Part shown: positions 47,806-57,804 of the stretch, piece after piece
How the letters are laid out: every line of letters begins with the position of its first letter
How positions within the stretch are numbered: position 1 is the first letter of the stretch
Assembly: GCF_000422245.1 (NCBI RefSeq)
Contig: NZ_ATHI01000006.1
Location: forward strand, 26,433 to 90,432
Direction of reading: 5' to 3'
Source: Alkalidesulfovibrio alkalitolerans DSM 16529
GTDB lineage: Bacteria > Desulfobacterota > Desulfovibrionia > Desulfovibrionales > Desulfovibrionaceae
Length of the DNA: 64,000 nucleotides
The notes under the pieces: model-generated
The model's input: only the letters and a program-made list of their open reading frames with translations
Database searches by the model: none
Told to the model about the DNA's origin: nothing
Made by a program: the position numbers and the translations under genes

Positions 47806-47823
47806 CTGGCAAATTATTGCCAG
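47806..47823. promoter_or_regulatory. Palindromic operator upstream of mini-HTH protein 1
   Basis: CTGGCAAATTATTGCCAG has perfect 7-bp arms (CTGGCAA / TTGCCAG) around ATTA, in an AT-rich promoter-like region. A weaker version with the same spacing, TGGCAA-N4-TTGACC (48116-48131), lies upstream of mini-HTH protein 2. The natural ligand would be one of the three paralogs. Confidence 0.6.
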
Positions 47824-47865
47824 TTTTGGAAGAGGAAAATCGCCACGAGATTACGTGTCGAACGA

Positions 47866-48105
47866 TTATCTGCGGGGCGGGCGGCCCGGGCCCGGCTCGG
47901 GCAAGAGACTGGCAGGGATGCCGACTCCGACAAGGCGTTCGACGAGATCGCGCGAGGCGCGCTCGCCCTTGATGATGCGTGTGATAGAAGACGGGGAGAC
48001 GCCGACCTGGATGGCAAGCTGTTTTTCGCCGATGCCGTGATAGGCCAGCCAAGTGCGAAGAGCGGTTTCGCGTTCAACTTGAGAGAGGTCGAGCACGAGT
48101 TCCAT
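47866..48105 (-). CDS. Mini helix-turn-helix protein 2 with AT-hook-like tail
   Basis: A 79-residue paralog of its neighbours. The same core is present (LVLDLSQVERETALRTWLAY, then HGIGEKQLAIQVGVSPSSIT and IIKGERASRD), ending with GIPASLLPEPGPGRPPRR, one AT-hook-like GRP core. It is 70 bp upstream of paralog 1 and 75 bp downstream of paralog 3, each gap long enough for its own promoter. The closest ribosome binding site is GGAG only 2 bp from the ATG, so translation may be weak. Function beyond DNA binding is not evident. Confidence 0.8.
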   Translation of the reverse strand: MELVLDLSQVERETALRTWLAYHGIGEKQLAIQVGVSPSSITRIIKGERASRDLVERLVGVGIPASLLPEPGPGRPPRR

Positions 48106-48180
48106 GACTCCATTATGGCAAAAAATTGACCTTTCTTGAACCCCCCGGCGGTTGAAAAAATGCGTCGAAAACGGCTTTTA

Positions 48181-48462
48181 TCATGATTCGGAAGATGGTG
48201 CGAGAAGTACCGGAGGGATACCGAAGTTGGCCAGCTTGTCGATCAGATCCTGGGAACGCCGTTCACCGGACAAAAGCCTAGTAACAGTCGAGGGGCTGAC
48301 GCTCAATTTCTCGGCAATCTCTTTTTCGGAAATTCCGTGGTAGATGAGCCAAGTCCGCAGAGCCGTCTTGCGATCAACCTTCCCCAGGTCGAGGCATAGA
48401 CGCCCGGCTCCCCGAGCGGCGGTACGGCCCGTCGCTTTGGGGAAAGAGTTTTTGTCTGACAT
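48181..48462 (-). CDS. Mini helix-turn-helix protein 3
   Basis: A 93-residue paralog, first in the array. An N-terminal extension (about 1-25, MSDKNSFPKATGRTAARGAG) precedes the shared core CLDLGKVDRKTALRTWLIY, HGISEKEIAEKLSVSPST and SGERRSQDLIDKL. It ends with GIPPVLLAPSSES and lacks the AT-hook-like tail of the other two. AAGGA lies 7 bp before the ATG. The upstream region does not show the TGGCAA palindrome seen before the other genes, so its control probably differs. Confidence 0.78.
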   Translation of the reverse strand: MSDKNSFPKATGRTAARGAGRLCLDLGKVDRKTALRTWLIYHGISEKEIAEKLSVSPSTVTRLLSGERRSQDLIDKLANFGIPPVLLAPSSES

Positions 48463-48584
48463 GACGTGTCCTTACCTAGTGCGTGTTCCTCCTCCTCACC
48501 CGCGGGGACCATACGAAAATGATGTCCCGGCCGCAATGGGGTTTATGAAAAATACCAGTAATGTCCAATACGCGTGCAAGGGCA

Positions 48585-48857
48585 TCAGCGCGGGCCGTTC
48601 CGGTTTCTTCCGTTGCCGGGGAGAAAACGTTTCCGGATCAGTTTGAATTTCTCGTAAGCACCAGGAAAAAAACGTTTTATACTTACGAAGCGGCGTCGCA
48701 TGCCCGCCGAGCCGGAGATCACGAGCAGCACGCCCGGCACGATCAGCGGGACCCCCAGGGGGAGAGGAAGGACGTACAGCGGCAGGCCCACGAGGATCAG
48801 GGTCCAGCCGAGCAGACACCTGAGGCGCGGGGTGATGGTGGCGGGTTTGTCGGCCAT
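48585..48857 (-). CDS. Small membrane protein (PGPGW-like)
   Basis: A 90-residue protein with a hairpin of two hydrophobic segments: LGWTLILVGLPLYVLPLPLG and VPLIVPGVLLVISGS (about 15-50). A basic C-terminal tail (RRRFVSIKRFFPGAYEKFKL) is likely cytoplasmic. The proline-glycine pattern between helices resembles the PGPGW family, which has no known function. GGAGA precedes the ATG. It stands alone between the mini-regulator array and a palindromic repeat. Confidence 0.7.
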   Translation of the reverse strand: MADKPATITPRLRCLLGWTLILVGLPLYVLPLPLGVPLIVPGVLLVISGSAGMRRRFVSIKRFFPGAYEKFKLIRKRFLPGNGRNRNGPR

Positions 48858-48947
48858 GCGCGTTCTCCGGCATTGACTGGTGGTGGCCGGGAATTGTGAA
48901 CGGACATGGTGCCGAACTCGTGACAGGCGGTGCGAAGTCTGCGGAAC

Positions 48948-49076
48948 GCAGACCGTTCAAAAAGCGCTAGATGTCAGGCACAAGGAAAGTTCAAGGCCGA
49001 CGCGTATTACCAAATACGCGAGGGTTTGAACTTTTCGCGGCAACGCAGCAGATGGTGTTTTTAGGACGGCCTGCTA
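48948..49076. repeat. Palindromic repeat, full-length copy 4 (Smr gene 3' end)
   Basis: A complete 129-bp element. The ends are inverted copies: GCAGACCGTTCAAAAAG (48948-48964) and, on the other strand, GCAGGCCGTCCTAAAAA. The core is a nested palindrome with arms AAAGTTCAA / TTGAACTTT and CGCGTAT / ATACGCG around a short loop. The right end meets the TAG stop of the Smr gene. It is close kin of the copy at 55053-55179. Confidence 0.85.
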
Positions 49077-49763
49077 GAACTGGTCCTCGGACCAGAAAGC
49101 GCCCCGGTCGAAGGCCACCTTGCCCATGTCCTTGCGTTGCTTGCGCAGCATGACATAGAGCGCCCCCGCGCCGCCGTGCCTGGGCAGGGCGGTGCAGTAG
49201 GCCAGCACGACCCTTTTGAGCGGCTCGCGCGTCAGCCAGTGCTGAATTTCGCGCTTGAGAAGCGAGAGCCCCTGCGGCGATCCCTTGCCCCGGCCGGGGA
49301 TGAGCAGCACCACGCGCCGTCCGGAAAAATACGCCTCGCGCAGGAAGAAGAGCAGGGCGTCGTAGGCCTGCTCCAGGGTCATGCCATGCATGTCCAGGTG
49401 CGCCTCCACGGCGAATTGACCGGCCTTGAGGCGGCGAAATATCTTTGAATCCAGGCCCTTGACCTGGCCGTGCATGTATTCGTCGCTGAACTCCAGATCG
49501 AAGTCGATGCGGCCGTCGAGGATCTTCTCCATGGTCGTGGCCCCGTCGTCCTCGGGCTGTTGCAGCGGCGGCCGGGGCGGCGCGTCGGGGGCCACGTCGC
49601 GGCCCCCGCCCGCGATGGGCTTCACCCCGCCCATGGCGGCCGCGAAGACCGCATCCTCGTCGGGTTCGGATCGTTGCTCCGATTTCTTGGACGGCTCGGG
49701 CGGCTTTGCAGCCTTCTTCGGCTTGATCTTCAGCTTCTTGAGCTTCTCGAAGGGATTGTTCAT
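49074..49763 (-). CDS. Smr domain protein
   Basis: A 229-residue protein with a basic, Pro-rich N-terminal half (about 1-90) and a C-terminal Smr domain (about 125-215). The domain shows the LDMHGMTLEQAYDALLFFL start, a variant of LDLHG, and the VVLLIPGRGKGS loop. Smr domains are nucleases or nicking enzymes that act on branched DNA or mRNA. The ATG at 49763 has no strong ribosome binding site. It lies 31 bp after the polysaccharide deacetylase gene, probably co-transcribed. Its stop is the end of a palindromic repeat. Confidence 0.85.
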   Translation of the reverse strand: MNNPFEKLKKLKIKPKKAAKPPEPSKKSEQRSEPDEDAVFAAAMGGVKPIAGGGRDVAPDAPPRPPLQQPEDDGATTMEKILDGRIDFDLEFSDEYMHGQVKGLDSKIFRRLKAGQFAVEAHLDMHGMTLEQAYDALLFFLREAYFSGRRVVLLIPGRGKGSPQGLSLLKREIQHWLTREPLKRVVLAYCTALPRHGGAGALYVMLRKQRKDMGKVAFDRGAFWSEDQF

Positions 49764-49794
49764 GGCGTTCGTCGTGATTCCGGGGTATCCGTGC

Positions 49795-50892
49795 TCAGCG
49801 CCGGACCGTGGCGTAGGCCTGGGCGAGCCAGGGCCGCGAGTAAATCTCCAGGCGCGAGCGCAGCCACGCGCCGCCCTTGTCGCGCACCTTGAAGCGGTTG
49901 ACGTGGGCGGCCGCGCCGGGCGGGTTGGCTCCCGGCGTGGTGCAGAAGAACATCTCGATGCCAAGCCCGCGCGCGATTTCGTGGGCCGCTTCCGTGAAGG
50001 CGCCCCACGGCCATGCCAGGGACACGGGCGCGCGGCCGAGGTTTTCCCGGATCGCCGCGATGCTCGGCGCAAGCTCCTCGTGTACGCGCGCTGCGTACTC
50101 GTCGTCCGTCTCGAAACGCCCCCATCGCTCCCTGGGAATGGCCAAGACCTTGGAGCGCAGCCGCTCCTCGTTGCGGGAATCGGCGAAGAACCGCAGGGCC
50201 TCGCCCGTGTCCTGGGGCGTCTCGCGCAGCGCCAGATCATACAGTTCGTCCGCAGGCAGAAAAGCCCTGGAAGACAGGCTCGGCCCTTCCTCGAAGCGGG
50301 GCAGGCCGAAGACCGTGCGCGTCTCGATGTCGTCGAAGGTCCGCTTCTTGTTGCGGGGCTTGAAAAAGGTCTGGAAATCGGGTCTACAGAATACGGAGGC
50401 GTGTCTGTGGCCGTGTGGTTCCACGCTGACGACGCCAGAGGCTTCCATGGCCCTGGCCTCATCCCAGGAGAGGAATTGATCGCGGCGTTCCCACAGGCCA
50501 TGCTCGCCGGTCACCAGATGATCCGTGACGTTGGGCAGGTCGTCCAACGCCACGCGACCCGCGCGCGCATCGCCGAGAGTGGGACGCGCCGGGCCGTGCT
50601 CCAGGCGCGAGGTCACGGCGAAGACCACTGCCTTGTGGCCGTATTGCGCCAGTAGGGGCCAGGCATTGGTGGCGTTGTCCAGGTAGCCGTCGTCGAAGGT
50701 GATCAAACAGGGGCGGCCCGGCAGTCGCACGCCGCGCACCAGGAACGCGTGCGCCTCCGCGAGGGACACGCCCCGGAACCCAGCGGCCGACAAGGCCTTC
50801 AACTGGGCCTCGAAATTTTCCGGCGAAACCGCGATCGCGTCGCGTCGCGCCGTGACGTGGTGGTGCAGGAGGACGGGCAGACTTTGCTTCAT
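49795..50892 (-). CDS. Polysaccharide deacetylase family protein
   Basis: A 365-residue carbohydrate esterase 4-type protein. The NodB-homology motifs are ITFDDGYLDN (catalytic and metal aspartates) and SVEPHGHRHASV (histidine pair), with a late WPWGAF block. The N-terminus LPVLLHHHV resembles deacetylases acting on poly-GlcNAc or peptidoglycan-like polymers. There is no signal peptide, so the protein may act in the cytoplasm or be exported another way. Upstream region is divergent from cbpA. Confidence 0.88.
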   Translation of the reverse strand: MKQSLPVLLHHHVTARRDAIAVSPENFEAQLKALSAAGFRGVSLAEAHAFLVRGVRLPGRPCLITFDDGYLDNATNAWPLLAQYGHKAVVFAVTSRLEHGPARPTLGDARAGRVALDDLPNVTDHLVTGEHGLWERRDQFLSWDEARAMEASGVVSVEPHGHRHASVFCRPDFQTFFKPRNKKRTFDDIETRTVFGLPRFEEGPSLSSRAFLPADELYDLALRETPQDTGEALRFFADSRNEERLRSKVLAIPRERWGRFETDDEYAARVHEELAPSIAAIRENLGRAPVSLAWPWGAFTEAAHEIARGLGIEMFFCTTPGANPPGAAAHVNRFKVRDKGGAWLRSRLEIYSRPWLAQAYATVRR

Positions 50893-50907
50893 GGGCTTGT
50901 CAGATTC

Positions 50908-50935
50908 TTGACAGGACTGTGATCGCGCTTATCGT
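50908..50935 (+). promoter_or_regulatory. Candidate promoter for cbpA-cbpM-clpB
   Basis: TTGACA (50908-50913), 16 bp, TATCGT (50930-50935), 75 bp before the cbpA ATG. No CIRCE repeat or clear sigma-32 -10 (CCCCAT) was found, so heat control is not visible. Confidence 0.4.
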
Positions 50936-51009
50936 TCGTTCATGCGCGGAACCGACCATGCGACCGGGAAAGGAACGAGGCGCGCGCGTTCCAAGGAGTG
51001 CTACTGAAG

Positions 51010-52023
51010 ATGAGCGTGAAATACAAGGACTACTACGACATTCTCGGCGTCAAGCGCAGCGCCACCCAGGAAGAGATCTCCAAGGCGTTCAAGAAACTCG
51101 CCCGAAAGCATCACCCCGACCTCAACCCCGACGACAAGCAGGCCGAGGAACGCTTCAAGGAGGCCAACGAGGCCTACGAGGTGCTGAAGGACCCCGAAAA
51201 ACGCAAGCTCTACGATTCGCTGGGGCCCAACTGGCAGCAGGGCCAGGACTTCAGGCCGCCTCCGGGCTACGAGAACGCCCACTTCCAGTTTCGCGGCGGC
51301 GGCCCTGGCGGCGCGGGAGCCGACTTCTCGGACTTCTTCGAGTTCCTCTTCGGCGGCGCGGCCCGGGGCGGCAGAAGCGCCGGAGGCCACGCGGGCTTCG
51401 AGGACATTTTCGGCCAGATGGGCGGCCGCGCGGGCGGGGGAACCTACTCCGGCGGCCCGCGCTCCAGGCGCGGCAGCGATGTCGAGGCCGTGCTCGATCT
51501 GACCCTGGAAGAGGCGTACAAGGGCGGCAAGAAATCCGTCTCGCTCCAGGTGCAGGAGGCAGGCCCGGACGGCATGCCGCGCATGGCCGTGAAGACCCTC
51601 TCCATCTCGATCCCGCCCGGCGTGCGCCAGGGGCAGCGCATCCGGCTGGCGGGGCAGGGCAACCCCGGCCTGGGAGGCCCGGCGGGTGACCTCTACCTCA
51701 AGGTCAACCTTTTGCCGCATCACCTGTTCGCCGTGGAGGACGTGAACCTCGTCCTCGATCTGCCGCTTGCCCCGTGGGAGGCGGCGCTCGGCGCGACCGT
51801 GCGCGTGCCCACGCTCGACGGCGCGGTGGAGATGCGCATTCCCGCAGGCGCGGGCAGCGGTCAGAAGCTTCGCCTGCGCGGCAAGGGCCTTTCGGGGCCG
51901 GCCGGGCGCGGCGACCTGTTCGTGCGCGTCATGGTCAAGGCCCCAAAGGCCGAGACGGACGAGGAAAAGGAACTGTGGGAGCGGCTGCGCGGCCTTTCCG
52001 GCTTCAACCCCCGCAACTTCTAG
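51010..52023 (+). CDS. cbpA: DnaJ-class co-chaperone CbpA-like
   Basis: A 337-residue type II J-domain protein. The J domain (about 4-70) has HPD in [10 protein letters not shown], followed by a Gly/Phe-rich linker (about 95-155) and two C-terminal substrate-binding domains ([13 protein letters not shown] and [14 protein letters not shown]). It lacks the DnaJ zinc finger. The chosen ATG has AAGGAG 11 bp upstream; a GTG 12 bp earlier is possible. It is followed by cbpM and clpB, which together form a disaggregase team with DnaK. Confidence 0.9.
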   Translation: MSVKYKDYYDILGVKRSATQEEISKAFKKLARKHHPDLNPDDKQAEERFKEANEAYEVLKDPEKRKLYDSLGPNWQQGQDFRPPPGYENAHFQFRGGGPGGAGADFSDFFEFLFGGAARGGRSAGGHAGFEDIFGQMGGRAGGGTYSGGPRSRRGSDVEAVLDLTLEEAYKGGKKSVSLQVQEAGPDGMPRMAVKTLSISIPPGVRQGQRIRLAGQGNPGLGGPAGDLYLKVNLLPHHLFAVEDVNLVLDLPLAPWEAALGATVRVPTLDGAVEMRIPAGAGSGQKLRLRGKGLSGPAGRGDLFVRVMVKAPKAETDEEKELWERLRGLSGFNPRNF

Positions 52024-52035
52024 GAGCATGCCGTC

Positions 52036-52338
52036 ATGATACGAGGCGATACGAGCATTCCGGCCCGCTCCCGGCTCATTGCGTGGGCGCAGGTCATTGA
52101 GATGGCCAGCATCGGCGGCGACCGCATCGCCGAACTCATCGAACTGGGCTGGATCGAACCGGTGCAAAGCGGCCAGGACTATCTTTTCCGGCTCACGGAC
52201 GTCTATCGCATGAAAAAGCTGAACCGGCTGTGCAACGACATCGGCATGTCCACCATCGCCGGGACCATCGTCGTCGATCTGCTCGATCGCATCGAGCGGC
52301 TGCAAAATGAGATCGCCGAACTGCGGCGGCTCGTGTAG
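52036..52338 (+). CDS. cbpM: CbpM-type chaperone modulator
   Basis: A 100-residue MerR-like helical protein (IEMASIGGDRIAELIELGWI, then RLTDVYRMKKLNRLCND) that in E. coli binds the CbpA J domain and inhibits it. It is 12 bp after cbpA and 33 bp before clpB, with AGGAG upstream. The position directly after cbpA makes the assignment firm even though the family is sequence-poor. Confidence 0.82.
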   Translation: MIRGDTSIPARSRLIAWAQVIEMASIGGDRIAELIELGWIEPVQSGQDYLFRLTDVYRMKKLNRLCNDIGMSTIAGTIVVDLLDRIERLQNEIAELRRLV

Positions 52339-52371
52339 CCCGGGAATCTTCACGGAGCGAAAGGAGAATCC

Positions 52372-54981
<2,610 letters not shown>

Positions 54982-55007
54982 TCCCGCTTGCCAAACCACC
55001 CCGCCAT

Positions 55008-55053
55008 GCGAAACGGCCGGGCTCCCTCGGGACGCCCGGCCGTTTTCATGGTG
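55008..55053. terminator. clpB terminator, inside 46-bp direct repeat (copy A)
   Basis: The stem is ACGGCCGGGC (55013-55022) / GCCCGGCCGT (55034-55043), followed by TTTT. These 46 bp are identical to 56026-56071. It ends clpB on the plus strand; T residues are sparse on the minus side. Confidence 0.85.
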
Positions 55054-55179
55054 CGGGCCGCTGAAAAAGCCCCATCTGCTGCGTTGCCGCGAAAAGTTCA
55101 AATCCTCGCGTATTCTTTGATACGCGTCGGCCTTGAACTTTCCTTGCGCCTTGCATCTGGAGCTTTTTGACCGGCCTGC
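55053..55179. repeat. Palindromic repeat, full-length copy 5 (clpB/vapC)
   Basis: A complete 127-bp element between convergent clpB and vapC. Ends are GCGGGCCGCTGAAAAAG and, on the other strand, GCAGGCCGGTCAAAAAG. The core has arms AAAGTTCAA / TTGAACTTT and CGCGTAT / ATACGCG. It directly follows the clpB terminator and, unlike the other copies, is not at a stop codon. Confidence 0.85.
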
Positions 55180-55215
55180 GAAGCAGCTTGATAATCTGCG
55201 GGCGGATCAAAAAGA

Positions 55216-55632
55216 TCAGCACCCCAGCAGTTCCAGGCCGACGTTTCGGCCCGCGCGGATAAGCGCGCGGTCGCGGGTCGCCAGGGGCAGGCCGCCGCGC
55301 ATGGCCAGTTCCAGGTAGGCCGCGTCGTAGGACGTGAGGCCGTGCGCCGCGGCCAGGGCCATGGTCTCACCGAAGGCTTGGCGGCCGGTGCCCTCGTCCT
55401 CGTGGATCGGGAGGTTGTCGAGCTGTCCAAGAAACGCGCGCGCGTCGGCCAGCGTCAGTCTTCCTTTCCGCGTCGCGCCGAGAAGCACGTTCGCGACCTC
55501 CAGCCGCCACAGCGACGGAACCACAATGCCATGTCGCACTGTCCGGGCGAGGAGTTCGTCCGCCGCGGCCGAGGCCTCGTCCTCGAAGCACCAAGCCATG
55601 GCCAGCGAGCAATCGGCCACGAAGGCGCTCAT
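55216..55632 (-). CDS. VapC-type PIN-domain toxin
   Basis: A 138-residue PIN domain RNase. The acidic tetrad is visible: D near residue 7 (FVADCSLAMAW), E in WRLEVANVLL, D in LTSYDAAYLELA, and D in ATRDRALI. VapC toxins cleave tRNA or rRNA and are held inactive by the cognate antitoxin. Its ATG overlaps the antitoxin stop by 4 bp. The module lies on an island bracketed by a 46-bp direct repeat, next to a palindromic repeat. Confidence 0.9.
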   Translation of the reverse strand: MSAFVADCSLAMAWCFEDEASAAADELLARTVRHGIVVPSLWRLEVANVLLGATRKGRLTLADARAFLGQLDNLPIHEDEGTGRQAFGETMALAAAHGLTSYDAAYLELAMRGGLPLATRDRALIRAGRNVGLELLGC

Positions 55633-55868
55633 TTCCGGCCCTCGTCGCGCAATTCGCGCCAGTCCATGCCCGCGAGGCGGTGCTTCGCCCGCGCGCGGAG
55701 CATTGCCTCGGCGGCCCTTTGCGCCTTGGCCACGTCCGGCCCGCCCTCGGGAACGAGCCGGGCCACGGGGGTTCCGTGGCGGGTGATGACCACCTGCTCG
55801 CCCTCGGCCACGTCGTCGAGCAGCGCGGAAAGATGCGTCTTGGCCTCGAATGCGCCCACTGTCCGCAT
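55629..55868 (-). CDS. Phd/YefM-type antitoxin
   Basis: A 79-residue antitoxin. The N-terminal Phd/YefM fold (MRTVGAFEAKTHLSALLDDV then VVITRHGTPVARLVP) binds operator DNA as a dimer. The C-terminal part (AMLRARAKHRLAG) would wrap the toxin. The start is ATG at 55868 with CTGGAGG 5 bp upstream; the frame is open to 55928, but that would run through the operator. It precedes the PIN toxin and overlaps it by 4 bp, the usual antitoxin-first order. Confidence 0.88.
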   Translation of the reverse strand: MRTVGAFEAKTHLSALLDDVAEGEQVVITRHGTPVARLVPEGGPDVAKAQRAAEAMLRARAKHRLAGMDWRELRDEGRK

Positions 55869-55876
55869 GGCGGCCT

Positions 55877-55910
55877 CCAGTTTAAACCAGTCTGAAACCA
55901 GTTTAAACCA
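55877..55910. promoter_or_regulatory. Tandem operator of the toxin-antitoxin operon
   Basis: The 13-mer CCAGTTTAAACCA occurs at 55877-55889 and again at 55898-55910, exactly 21 bp apart (two helical turns, same face). Each contains the palindrome GTTTAAAC. It lies directly upstream of the antitoxin Shine-Dalgarno, where Phd-type antitoxins bind cooperatively. Confidence 0.7.
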
Positions 55911-56025
55911 TGTCCGCACATCCGGCAAGCGCCTCGGTGCAAAACCGCGTGTTTCCGTGGCAGGGCATCCGGAGGGACAAGCGGGATGAGTTTTTCTGCT
56001 TCCCGCGCCAACCCCACACCGCCAC

Positions 56026-56071
56026 GCGAAACGGCCGGGCTCCCTCGGGACGCCCGGCCGTTTTCATGGTG
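56026..56071. terminator. Second copy of the 46-bp terminator repeat (copy B)
   Basis: Identical to 55008-55053. The stem ACGGCCGGGC (56031-56040) / GCCCGGCCGT (56052-56061) with TTTT after it would act on the plus strand, but also lies 41 bp past the end of the minus-strand glycosyltransferase. No plus-strand gene ends here, so it looks duplicated from the clpB end. Confidence 0.75.
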
Positions 56072-56111
56072 TGTTTGCGCATCGCCGGAGCGTGGCAGAT
56101 GGGGCGGCCTG

Positions 56112-57758
56112 TCAGGGCGGTCCTTCGCCGCCCTGGATGGCCAGCACGTAGGGCCGGTCCACGATCCACTGCTCCTGCACCGGCCGCAGGGTGGCGAAGC
56201 GCTCGCGTAGGCGCTCGAAGTCGCGCGTGCGCAAGACCACGGCGGCCTTTGGGTTGTCCGCCAGGAATTGCTCCAGAACCGCCTCGTCCTTGGTCTCCAT
56301 GTACAGGCCTTGCGGCGTGAAGGGCCGCAGATAATACTGGTAGATGCCGGGATAGACGTTGAAGGCCGCCGGTGCGAAGCCCGCGCTCGCGTACATGCCC
56401 ATGGTCTCGGCCTGGGCCTTGGGGCTCATGGCCGGATCGAGCGTGGGGATGGTCAGCCGTCCCACGGGAAAGAGGGTCAGCGTCACGCCCAGGGCCAGGA
56501 CGAAGGCTGGAAGCTGGCTGTCCATGCCGCGCGCGAGCCACACGGCCCCGGCCGTGGCCGCGAGGCACAAAAACGCCAGCCCCGTGCCGCCTACGGGAAT
56601 GGGCCAGGGCGAGGCCACCTCGAAGACCGGCACGGCCAGGGCGATGAGGCCCATGACCACGGCCGTGAGTCCCCAGAAGCGGCGGCTCTTCTCCTCGGGC
56701 ATGTCCATGATGGCCATGGCCACGAGTATGGCCGCGGGCGCGAAGAGCGGCAGCGCGTAGATGACGATCTTGGTGTGCACGGCCGAAAGCAGCACGAACT
56801 GCGAGAGGAAGGCGCACCACAAAAATGCCTTGCCCCCGGCCTCGCGCCGCGTGGCCCAGAGGTCCACGAGCTTTTCGACGCTGAACCGCCGCCAGGGCAG
56901 GACGAGCAGGATGAGCGTCCAGGGCAGCCAGACGAGCGGCAGCGTGGCCAGGTAGTGCCACCAGGGGTGGTCGTGATGCCAAGAGCGCACGGCCCGCTGG
57001 TAGATCTGCTTGTTCAGGATGTTGTCGAGATAGGCCGGGCCTTCGCTTAGGTGCGCGCCCACGGCCCACGCGCCGACGATGGCCACGAGCAGGAAGAGCC
57101 CAAAGCCGAAGTCGAGGCGGAAAAGCCGTCGCAGCCGCCCTTGCCAGGCCAGGAAGACGAGGATCGCCAGAAGCGGCAGGCCCACGCCGAACGGCCCCTT
57201 GATGAGCGCGGCCACGCCCATGAGCACGAAACCAAGCACCACCAGGAAGCTTCGCGCGTTTTCCTTGACGCCAAGGTAGAGCGCCACCTGCGCGGCCAGG
57301 ATGAAGGCCGTGAAGAGCACGTCCATGCGTGAATACTGGGCCAAGCCGACAAAATAGAAGGTCGAGAGCAGGATCAGGCCGGCCAGGAGCGTGGCGTCCT
57401 TGGAGGCCTCGGCCACGCGCCTAGCCAGCAGGCAGACCGCGAACAGGGCGGCGAGCGTGGACGCGGCGGCCCCGATGAAGAAGGTCGTGGGCGTCGCGCC
57501 GCCGGTGAACTGGCCGATGAGCCACAGGAACCAGAAATAGACGGGCGGTTTGTCCGGGTACATGGACCCGTTCAGGTAGAGCACCAGCCAGTGCCCGTCG
57601 AGGAGGTTGGCGAAGGCGGCGGCGTAGCGCACCTCGTCGGAGAACCACAGGGCGCGGCCGCCGAACATGGCGAAGGTCTGCACCGCCAAGAGCAGGGCCA
57701 GAAAGAGGAACGGCCGCGAGCGGGCCAGTTCCCAGAAGAAGCGCAGCACGTTCATCAT
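56112..57758 (-). CDS. ArnT/PMT-type membrane glycosyltransferase
   Basis: A 548-residue GT-C fold glycosyltransferase that uses lipid-linked sugars at the periplasmic face. About ten to twelve hydrophobic helices are evident. The N-terminal catalytic signature is LWFSDEVRYAAAFANLL followed by PDKPPVYFW, typical of the ArnT/RgtB (GT83) group. The C-terminal 100 residues form a soluble domain. The start is one of two adjacent ATGs (57758 or 57755), with no good ribosome binding site. It lies 46 bp after the Maf gene; together they suggest protein or lipid A glycosylation. Confidence 0.85.
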   Translation of the reverse strand: MMNVLRFFWELARSRPFLFLALLLAVQTFAMFGGRALWFSDEVRYAAAFANLLDGHWLVLYLNGSMYPDKPPVYFWFLWLIGQFTGGATPTTFFIGAAASTLAALFAVCLLARRVAEASKDATLLAGLILLSTFYFVGLAQYSRMDVLFTAFILAAQVALYLGVKENARSFLVVLGFVLMGVAALIKGPFGVGLPLLAILVFLAWQGRLRRLFRLDFGFGLFLLVAIVGAWAVGAHLSEGPAYLDNILNKQIYQRAVRSWHHDHPWWHYLATLPLVWLPWTLILLVLPWRRFSVEKLVDLWATRREAGGKAFLWCAFLSQFVLLSAVHTKIVIYALPLFAPAAILVAMAIMDMPEEKSRRFWGLTAVVMGLIALAVPVFEVASPWPIPVGGTGLAFLCLAATAGAVWLARGMDSQLPAFVLALGVTLTLFPVGRLTIPTLDPAMSPKAQAETMGMYASAGFAPAAFNVYPGIYQYYLRPFTPQGLYMETKDEAVLEQFLADNPKAAVVLRTRDFERLRERFATLRPVQEQWIVDRPYVLAIQGGEGPP

Positions 57759-57804
57759 GGGGCGGGATATACGCGCTTGGTCCCGGCCCGGCAACCCTCA
57801 AGCC

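Noticed and set aside
47806..47823. Possible sigma-54 promoter (TGGCA...TTGC)
   Set aside because: Only 9 bp separate GG from GC instead of 10, the sequence is a perfect palindrome, and it sits like an operator before a regulator gene.
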